Assembly: GCF_009720365.1 (NCBI RefSeq)
Contig: NZ_ML769324.1
Location: forward strand, 1 to 32,184
Length of the DNA: 32,184 nucleotides
DNA from: Catellatospora paridis
Lineage (GTDB): Bacteria; Actinomycetota; Actinomycetes; Mycobacteriales; Micromonosporaceae
Direction of reading: 5' to 3'
Of this stretch, positions 26,637 through 32,184 are shown one piece after another. The notes under the pieces are model-generated. The model ran no database searches, was not told the origin of the DNA, and saw only the letters and a list, made by a program, of their open reading frames with translations. The translations under genes and the position numbers were made by a program. Each line of letters opens with the position of its first letter. The stretch's first letter is position 1.

Positions 26637-28685
26637 ATGCCCTCCTCGACCATCCGGTTCCTCGAACTGCTCGAGCGCGAGGCGGCCCCGGTCGAATTCG
26701 AGGGGCCGCTGGTCCAGGCGCGCTCGCGGGGCGCCGGCCCGGACGAGATCGCCGAGCTGGAGGAGGCGAAACTCGCCGCGCTGCGGGTGCGGGCGCTGCT
26801 CGAGCGCCGCCGCCGCCGCGAGGCGGAGCTGTCCGGCCTGTACGACACCGCGGGCGACCTGGCCGGCCTGCGCGACCTCGACGCGGTACTGCACGCGATC
26901 GTGCACCGGGCGCGCAACCTGCTCGGCACCGACATCGCCTACCTGACCATGAGCGACGACGCCGCCGGCGACGTGTACATGCGGGTCACCGACGGTTCCG
27001 TCTCGGCCAAGTTCCAGCGGCTGCGGCTGCCGCTGGGCGCGGGCCTGGGCGGCCTGGTCGCGCAGACCGGCACGCCCTACGCCACGGCGAACTACCCCGA
27101 GGACCGCCGCTTCCACCACACCGGCGAGATCGACGCGGGCGTGGGTGAGGAGGGCCTGGTCGCCATCCTCGGCGTGCCGCTGCGGTTGGGCTCCCGCGTC
27201 ATCGGCGTGCTGTACGCGGCGAACCGCTCCGAGCGCCCGTTCGCCCGCGAGGAGGTGTCGCTGCTGGTGTCCCTCGCAGCGCACGCCGCGGTCGCCATCG
27301 ACACCGCCCGGCTGCTCGGCGAGACCCAGACCGCGCTGACCGAACTGTCCGCCGCGCACACCAAGATCTCGGCGCACAGCGCGTCGGTGGAGCGCGCCGC
27401 GGCCGCGCACGACCGGATGACCGCGCTGGTGCTGCGCGGCGGCGGCGTCGAGGAGGTTGCCGCCGCCGTCACCGACGTGCTCGGCGGACGCCTGGTCGTG
27501 CTGGACTCCGACGGTCGCACGCTGGCCGCCGTCGGCGGGGACCTGCCGTCCGGCGGCCTGGCGCACGCGGGTGGGTTCCCGACCAGTGCCACGATCACCG
27601 ACGGCGCTTTCGCGCGGGTGGCGCCTGCCGAGGCGGTCGCGAGCGCGCTCGCGCCGGACGGCGCCGTGCTGCTGCCCGACGCCGCGGTGGTGGCCGAGGC
27701 GCTGGCGGTGTCCCGGGCGGACGGGCGTGCCGTACGCCGGGGCGGTTTGTGGTTCGCCGCCGTCGTCGCCGGGGCGGAGAACCTCGGCGCGCTGGTCTGG
27801 CGGCCGCGGGACGACACCGGCCACGCCGACCAGCAGATCCTGGAGCGCGCCGCGCTGGTCACCGCGCTGCTGCTGCTGTTCCGCCGCACCGTCGCCGAGG
27901 CGGAGGGCCGGGTGCGCGGCGAACTGCTCGACGACCTCATCGCCCGGCCGGTACGCGACCCCGAGTCGCTGCGGGCCCGGGCCCGGCGGCTGAACGTGGA
28001 CCTGTCCCGCCCGCACGTGCTGGTCTGCGTCGACGACGCCGCTGCCGTCTCCGGTCCGGCCCGGCAGCGGGCGGTGTCGTGGGCGCACACCTTCGCCGGC
28101 ACGCATGCCGGGCTGGCCGCCACCCGCGACGGCCGGGTGGTGCTGATGGTGCCCGGCACCGACGCGGGCGCGCTGGCCCGCTCGGTCGCCCGGGAACTGG
28201 GCCGGGTGCTGGGCCGCCCGGTCACCGCGGGCGCGGCCGGACCCGCCGCCGACCCCGCCGGGCTCGCCACGGCGTTCAAGGAGGCCGACCACTGCGCCAC
28301 CGCGCTGGCCGCGCTGGGCCGCGTCGGCGACGGGGCCTCCACGGCCGAGCTGGGTTTCGTCGGGCTGCTGCTGGGCGCGGTCCGCGAGGGCGGCGACCCG
28401 GACGTGACCCGGTTCCTGCGCGACACCATCGGCTCGGTCGTCGACTACGACACCCGCCGCGGCACCACGCTGGTCAAGACGCTGGAGTGCTACTTCGGCA
28501 CGGGCGGCAGCCTGGCCCGCGCCGCCGAGCAGCTGCACGTGCACGTCAACACGGTCACCCAGCGGCTGGACCGGGTGGCCCAGCTGCTCGGCGCCGACTG
28601 GCAGCGTCCCGACCGGGCCCTGGAGGTGCAGCTCGCGCTGCGCCTGCACCGGCTCGGCACGAACGCCGAACAACTTTCCGACTGA
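26637..28685 (+). CDS. GAF-domain PucR/CdaR-type transcriptional regulator
   Basis: A 682-residue regulator. A short N-terminal helical region with an Arg/Glu-rich coil (LLERRRRREAELSG) leads to a GAF sensor domain (about 75-225; LPLGAGLGGLVAQTGTPYATANY and ILGVPLRLGSRVIGVLYAAN). A middle region resembles the PucR/CdaR central domain, and the C-terminal PucR helix-turn-helix contains TLECYFGTGGSLARAAEQLHVHVNTVTQRLDRV. Proteins of this type sense small metabolites and activate catabolic genes. Placement 24 nt after the dehydrogenase suggests it controls that gene. I chose the ATG at 26637, with AGGA 9 nt upstream; an ATG at 26628 abuts that site. The ligand is unknown. Confidence 0.92.
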   Translation: MPSSTIRFLELLEREAAPVEFEGPLVQARSRGAGPDEIAELEEAKLAALRVRALLERRRRREAELSGLYDTAGDLAGLRDLDAVLHAIVHRARNLLGTDIAYLTMSDDAAGDVYMRVTDGSVSAKFQRLRLPLGAGLGGLVAQTGTPYATANYPEDRRFHHTGEIDAGVGEEGLVAILGVPLRLGSRVIGVLYAANRSERPFAREEVSLLVSLAAHAAVAIDTARLLGETQTALTELSAAHTKISAHSASVERAAAAHDRMTALVLRGGGVEEVAAAVTDVLGGRLVVLDSDGRTLAAVGGDLPSGGLAHAGGFPTSATITDGAFARVAPAEAVASALAPDGAVLLPDAAVVAEALAVSRADGRAVRRGGLWFAAVVAGAENLGALVWRPRDDTGHADQQILERAALVTALLLLFRRTVAEAEGRVRGELLDDLIARPVRDPESLRARARRLNVDLSRPHVLVCVDDAAAVSGPARQRAVSWAHTFAGTHAGLAATRDGRVVLMVPGTDAGALARSVARELGRVLGRPVTAGAAGPAADPAGLATAFKEADHCATALAALGRVGDGASTAELGFVGLLLGAVREGGDPDVTRFLRDTIGSVVDYDTRRGTTLVKTLECYFGTGGSLARAAEQLHVHVNTVTQRLDRVAQLLGADWQRPDRALEVQLALRLHRLGTNAEQLSD

Positions 28686-28756
28686 CACCCCACCCCCGTC
28701 CGCTCCTCGGCGGTACTGACAGACGACAGGGTCCGTCCGTCCACTGAGGAGTGCAC

Positions 28757-29512
28757 ATGCGCAGACCGGGTCTGCTGGCCGCTGCCGCCATCGCCGTCGC
28801 CCTGGCCGGGTGCTCGGGCGGCGACCCGGCGCCCACCCCGAGCCCGACCGGCCTGAACGCGGGCGCGGCCTGCGAGCTGCCCGCCGGCGCGCGGCAGACG
28901 CGGTTCGGCGAGCACGGGGCCGACCTGGGCGGGGTCATCCTCGGCAGCGGGCAGACGGGGATCGTGCTGGCCCACCAGAACGGCGGCGACGTCTGCCAGT
29001 GGCTGCCGTACGCGATCGAGCTGGCCGGCCAGGGTTACCGGGTGCTCGCGTTCGACTTCGGCGGGTTCGGGGTCTCCACGTCCGGCGACGCGAGCACCCC
29101 GCAGCAGGTCGCGGCCGCGGCGGCCACCCTGCGCGCCGACGGCGCGACCGGCATCGTGCTGGTCGGCGCGTCGATGGGCGGCACCGCGGTGCTGGCCGCC
29201 GCGCCCACCGTGACGCCCGCCCCGCTGGCCGTGGTCGCGCTGTCCGCGCCGGCGATGTTCGGCGCGAACGCCCTCGACGCCGCGCCGAAGCTGACCATGC
29301 CGGTGCTCTACGCCGCGGGCGAGTTCGAGAGCAGCTTCGCCGACAGCGCCCGTGAGCTGTACGGGCTGACCCCGAAGACGACCGTCAAGGAGCTGCTGAT
29401 CGTGCCGACCGACTGGCACGGGGTGTTCCTCGTGGCGCTCGGCGGCCCGGCCGCGACGGACACCGTGCGGGCGAAGCTCGCCGAGTTCCTCAAGTCCCAC
29501 GCGCCGGTCTGA
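28757..29512 (+). CDS. Lipoprotein alpha/beta hydrolase
   Basis: A 251-residue exported lipoprotein. The signal peptide ends in the lipobox LAGC (C19), followed by a short Pro/Thr/Ser linker. The alpha/beta hydrolase core has the nucleophile elbow GASMGG (S139), VLAFDFGGFGVS as the strand/loop before it, and H221 in PTDWHG. The acid is likely D or E in the GEFESSFAD segment (188-196). Length fits small dienelactone hydrolase-like esterases; the substrate is unknown. The ATG at 28757 has GAGGAG 5 nt upstream. It lies 71 bp after the regulator gene on the same strand and may be co-transcribed. Confidence 0.9.
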   Translation: MRRPGLLAAAAIAVALAGCSGGDPAPTPSPTGLNAGAACELPAGARQTRFGEHGADLGGVILGSGQTGIVLAHQNGGDVCQWLPYAIELAGQGYRVLAFDFGGFGVSTSGDASTPQQVAAAAATLRADGATGIVLVGASMGGTAVLAAAPTVTPAPLAVVALSAPAMFGANALDAAPKLTMPVLYAAGEFESSFADSARELYGLTPKTTVKELLIVPTDWHGVFLVALGGPAATDTVRAKLAEFLKSHAPV

Positions 29513-29548
29513 CGGCGGCGCGGCCACGGCGGACGGGGGTTCGGCGTC

Positions 29549-29571
29549 GTTGCGGATCAGGGTGCCGCAAC
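29549..29571 (+). terminator. Candidate terminator after the lipoprotein hydrolase
   Basis: GTTGCGG (29549-29555) pairs with CCGCAAC (29565-29571), with further bulged GGC/GCC pairing outside, 36 nt after the stop at 29512. Confidence 0.45.
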
Positions 29572-29616
29572 GCCGCCGAGGGGACGCCTCAGCTGCGCCG
29601 CAACCGCTCCGCGGTC

Positions 29617-29672
29617 AGGACGGGCACCTTCTGCGACACCTAGCGATGTGAAGGTGCCCGTCCTTCGCAGAA
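29617..29672. repeat. Perfect 15-bp inverted repeat with a second overlapping pair
   Basis: AGGACGGGCACCTTC (29617-29631) is the exact complement of 29650-29664 across an 18-nt spacer. In addition TTCTGCGA (29629-29636) is complementary to TCGCAGAA (29665-29672). It lies between converging genes (stops at 29512 and 29707), so termination is likely. Elements with GGGCACCTTCTT cores are, from memory, common intergenic repeats in Micromonosporaceae; not checked. Confidence 0.8.
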
Positions 29673-29706
29673 ACGCGTCGCCGGCTGGGGCTCGCCGGGC
29701 CGGGTC

Positions 29707-30324
29707 TCAGGCGGCGACGCCCTGCAGGACCACGTCCACGATCTGCTCGGTGAGGTCGTCGACGTCGTCGAGGCGGGGGTTCCAGCGCACCATGCGGTGC
29801 AGTAACAGCGGGCTGATCAGCATCGACACCACGACCTCGATGTCGAGATCGGCGCGCAGCTCGCCGTCGGTGACACCGCGGCGCAGCACCTCGCGCATCA
29901 CCTCGCGGCGCGGCTCGGTGATCGCCTCCTGCCAGATCCGGTAGGCCTCCGGGCTGCGCGACACCTCCGGCATCAGGCACGGCATCACCCGGACCGCCCG
30001 CTGGTCCTTCTGTCCCACCACGCTGAGCAGGCGGATCAGGTCGGCGCGCACCGAGTCGCCCAGCGGCTGCGTCGGCGGGCCCTTGAGCTTGACCAGCGTC
30101 TCGAGCAGCAGCTCGTCCTTGCCCGCCCAGCGCCGGTAGATGGTCGCCTTGCCCACACCGGCACGGGCCGCGATCGCCTCCATGCTCAACGCCTCGACGG
30201 TGGTGCCCTCCTCGATCAGGTCGAGGACGGCCTCCAGGATCGCCTCATGCGCGCGGGAGCTGCGCGGACGCCCCTGCGTCCGCGCAGCTCCCGTCGTCGC
30301 CGGCAAATCAGCGAGCTCAGTCAT
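29707..30324 (-). CDS. TetR-family transcriptional regulator
   Basis: A 205-residue repressor. The N-terminal helix-turn-helix (about 20-66) contains GRPRSSRAHEAILEAVLDL and SMEAIAARAGVGKATIYRRWAGKDEL, the classic TetR pattern. The C-terminal ligand domain resembles the TetR_C_16-like regulators of exporters; the ligand is unknown. The ATG at 30324 lies 13 bp after the MFS gene stop on the same strand, so the exporter and its regulator form one operon. A degenerate copy of the operator found upstream of the MFS gene overlaps this start, suggesting additional self-control. A distant AAGG about 12 nt upstream is the only ribosome-site candidate. Confidence 0.94.
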   Translation of the reverse strand: MTELADLPATTGAARTQGRPRSSRAHEAILEAVLDLIEEGTTVEALSMEAIAARAGVGKATIYRRWAGKDELLLETLVKLKGPPTQPLGDSVRADLIRLLSVVGQKDQRAVRVMPCLMPEVSRSPEAYRIWQEAITEPRREVMREVLRRGVTDGELRADLDIEVVVSMLISPLLLHRMVRWNPRLDDVDDLTEQIVDVVLQGVAA

Positions 30325-30341
30325 GGTGAACGGAACCTTAC
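30323..30341 (-). promoter_or_regulatory. Degenerate TetR operator copy at the regulator start
   Basis: The minus strand GTAAGGTTCCGTTCACCAT matches the operator at 32015-32033 at 14 of 19 positions, including the core GGTTCCGTTC. It covers the short gap between the MFS stop and the TetR ATG. Confidence 0.4.
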
Positions 30342-31990
30342 CCGACCGTGGACAACCGGGACGGCCGCTGGACGTCGCCCTCATCACCGTCCGCGGCGGG
30401 AACCGAGCGGTTCACCGGAACCCCGGCCGGAACCGCGGGACCACCGGCGCCGGGCGCCCCACCGGGACCGCCCGCACCCTGGGCCAGCTTCTTGGGCATC
30501 CAGCGCAGCACCACCGCGACCGCGATCAACGCCACCAGCGTGGAGCCGAGCGCCGCCCAGTGCATGGCGTGCACGAAGGCGTCGTTGGCCGCGGTCACCA
30601 GCGGTGCGCCCGCCGGGCCGAGGTTGCCGGCCACGCCGTACGCCCCGGCGACGGACTCGTTGGCGATGTCGCGGATCGGCTCGGGCAGCGCAGCCGTCGC
30701 GGGCTCGATCTCGCCCCGGTAGACCCCGGCCACGACCGAGCCGAGCACGGCCACGCCCATGGCCACGGCGACCTGCCGGACCGTGTTCGACACGGCCGAG
30801 CCGACGCCGGCCTTCTCCCGCGGCAGCACCGACATGATGGTGTTGGTGGCGGGCGGCATCACGTTGGCCATGCCGGCGCCCATGAAGAAGAAGTTCACCA
30901 CCACGATCCAGATCGGGGTGTCCACCTGCAGGGTGGCCAGCACCGCGAAGGTGACCCCGGCCACCAGGATGCCGGTCGCCGCCACGGTGCGCACACCGAA
31001 CCGCTTGACCAGGTTCGTGCTCAGCGGCGCGAACACCATCTGGCCGACCGCGAACGGCACCAGCAGCGCCCCGCTCTGCATCGGCGAGTAGTCCCGCACC
31101 AGCTGCAGGTAGAAGCCGACGAAGAAGAACGAGCCCATGGAGGCGAAGAACAGCAGGCCGATGCTGGCCACCGAGGCCGAGAACCGGGCGTCACGGAACA
31201 GCTTCACGTCCAGCGAGGGGTGCGTGGTGCGCCCCTCCCACCAGACGAACGCCGCGAGCACCGCCGCGCCGCCGATCAGCGAGGCCCAGACCTCGGGCCT
31301 GCCGAAGCCGTGCTCGCCGCCGTCGACGATGCCGTACACCAGCGCCACCAGGCCGACCACGGACAGCACCACGCCGACCAGGTCGATGCGGCCCGGCTGC
31401 GGGTCACGCGACTCGGGGACCAGGAACCCCACTGCGACCAGGCCGAACAGGATGATCGGCACGTTGATGATGAAGACGGAGCCCCACCAGAAGTTCTCCA
31501 GCAGGAAGCCGCCGAGCAGCGGGCCGATGGCGACCGCGAGGCCGACCGAGCCGGCCCAGATGCCGATCGCCTTGCCGCGCTCGCGCGGGTCGAAGACGTT
31601 GGAGATGATCGAGAGCGTCACCGGCATGATCGCCGCACCGCCGACGCCCATGAAGGCACGGGCCGCGATGAGCTGGCCGGGGTCCTGCGCGTAGGCCGAC
31701 AGCACCGACGCGATGCCGAACAGCACCAGGCCGATGAGCAGGAAGCGCTTGCGCCCCCAGCGGTCGCCGAGCACGCCGAAGCTGAACAGCAGCCCGGCGA
31801 AGACCAGGGTGTACGAGTTGATGGCCCACTCCAGCTGGCTCTGGGTCGCGCCCAGGCCGTGGACGGGGTCGGCGAGCGTACGCATCGCCACGTTGAGCAC
31901 GGTGTTGTCGAGCACGACCACGAGCAGGCTGATCACCAGCACGCCGAGAATCGCCCAGCGCCTCGGGTGCCCGGTGTTAGCAGAGTCCAC
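30338..31990 (-). CDS. MFS drug exporter (DHA2 family, 14 helices)
   Basis: A 550-residue transporter, probably a proton-driven multidrug efflux pump. The DHA2/EmrB pattern is clear: LLVVVLDNTVLNVAM in helix 1, motif A GVLGDRWGRKR between helices 2 and 3, RAFMGVGGAAIMPVTLSIIS near helix 4, and motif C in GIWAGSVGLAVAIGPLLGGFLL. About 14 hydrophobic segments are visible. The C-terminal ~50 residues are Gly/Pro/Ala-rich and cytosolic. The start is a GTG at 31990 with a G-rich site (GGGGGATGGA) upstream. Two near-identical palindromic operators lie in its promoter region and a TetR gene follows, so repression released by a ligand is expected. Substrate unknown. Confidence 0.95.
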   Translation of the reverse strand: MDSANTGHPRRWAILGVLVISLLVVVLDNTVLNVAMRTLADPVHGLGATQSQLEWAINSYTLVFAGLLFSFGVLGDRWGRKRFLLIGLVLFGIASVLSAYAQDPGQLIAARAFMGVGGAAIMPVTLSIISNVFDPRERGKAIGIWAGSVGLAVAIGPLLGGFLLENFWWGSVFIINVPIILFGLVAVGFLVPESRDPQPGRIDLVGVVLSVVGLVALVYGIVDGGEHGFGRPEVWASLIGGAAVLAAFVWWEGRTTHPSLDVKLFRDARFSASVASIGLLFFASMGSFFFVGFYLQLVRDYSPMQSGALLVPFAVGQMVFAPLSTNLVKRFGVRTVAATGILVAGVTFAVLATLQVDTPIWIVVVNFFFMGAGMANVMPPATNTIMSVLPREKAGVGSAVSNTVRQVAVAMGVAVLGSVVAGVYRGEIEPATAALPEPIRDIANESVAGAYGVAGNLGPAGAPLVTAANDAFVHAMHWAALGSTLVALIAVAVVLRWMPKKLAQGAGGPGGAPGAGGPAVPAGVPVNRSVPAADGDEGDVQRPSRLSTVG

Positions 31991-32009
31991 GTGTTTCCAT
32001 CCCCCAGGA

Positions 32010-32090
32010 TTCCGATACGGTTCCGTTCCGTATCGGAAGTGACGCTACGCCCGCCCCCACAAATACGAAACCGTCCCGTATCGAAAGTGA
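32010..32090 (-). promoter_or_regulatory. Twin palindromic TetR operators in the MFS promoter
   Basis: Site 1 (32010-32038) has 11-bp perfect arms TTCCGATACGG/CCGTATCGGAA around a 7-nt centre. Site 2 (32063-32081) reads ATACGAAACCGTCCCGTAT and matches the site 1 core ATACGGTTCCGTTCCGTAT at 15 of 19 positions. The flank CGTATCG(G/A)AAGTGAC is repeated directly at a 48-bp interval. A 48-bp spacing, near a whole number of helical turns, allows two dimers on the same face. Confidence 0.8.
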
Positions 32091-32184
32091 CCCACCCCAC
32101 TCCCCGGAATAACGCCGCGGGCCCCCGCCGCCAGTCCGGGGGGCCCCCCCCGCGCGGACCACGGTGCCGGCCCCGGGGGGGGGC
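32091..32184. other. Window/contig edge with long G and C runs
   Basis: No gene is supported. Runs of six G and eight C (32138-32151) and nine G (32175-32183) stand out and may be sequencing or assembly errors near a contig end. Confidence 0.5.

Noticed and set aside
31977..32162. Small minus-strand open frame at the right edge
   Set aside because: It overlaps the MFS start and its operators, lacks a ribosome site and reads low-complexity residues over unreliable sequence.

Overview
The window is high-GC DNA (roughly 70% or more by eye) with GTG and TTG starts, strong GGAG/GAGGAG ribosome sites and dense gene packing. It carries the conserved actinobacterial block ruvC-ruvA-ruvB-yajC-secD-secF-apt-rel, followed by secreted cyclophilins, a glyoxalase-II-like hydrolase, hisS, aspS and rarA. 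The order and the style of the intergenic repeats point to the family Micromonosporaceae (Micromonospora, Actinoplanes, Catellatospora and relatives); this placement is inference. I found no rRNA, tRNA, CRISPR array, prophage or transposase gene. No stretch longer than 300 bases lacks a gene. The last ~95 bases look like a low-quality contig edge.

Layout, left to right. 1-756 (-): partial Arg/Glu-rich low-complexity protein running off the edge. 753-980 (-): a 75-codon ORF made wholly of three 25-residue tandem repeats, joined by stop/start overlaps to rarA upstream and to the partial gene downstream. 977-2380 (-): rarA. 2455-3186 (+): GNAT acetyltransferase. 3209-3928 (-): M50 metallopeptidase. 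4007-6606 (-): aspS with an overlapping NAD-binding reductase. 6869-9527: a membrane-anchored protein of unknown function (-), divergent from a response regulator/histidine kinase pair (+). 9575-9643: a perfect 27-bp inverted repeat. 9686-13363 (-): metallo-beta-lactamase hydrolase, hisS, GH3 glycosidase. 13644-16405 (+): three tandem paralogous secreted cyclophilins. 16507-25684 (-): rel, apt, secF, secD, yajC, ruvB, ruvA, ruvC. 25840-29512 (+): 3-hydroxybutyrate dehydrogenase, a GAF/PucR-type regulator and a lipoprotein hydrolase. 29707-31990 (-): TetR regulator and a DHA2-type MFS exporter with clear operator repeats.

How the genes work together. RuvABC processes Holliday junctions and RarA acts at stalled forks. 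YajC-SecDF drives the late steps of Sec export, and the three cyclophilins probably fold exported proteins outside the membrane. Rel makes and degrades (p)ppGpp, and Apt salvages adenine. AspRS and HisRS charge tRNAs. The right end looks accessory: beta-hydroxybutyrate use under a PucR-type regulator, and a self-regulated drug-exporter module.

Most unusual points: the repeat-built ORF between rarA and its neighbour, with short related fragments inside a response regulator and a glycosidase; the perfect hairpin at 9575-9643; a cyclophilin that has lost its catalytic Arg; a run of 13 A/T-ending codons in ruvB; and the paired operators upstream of the exporter. Everything here was read by eye, without database searches.
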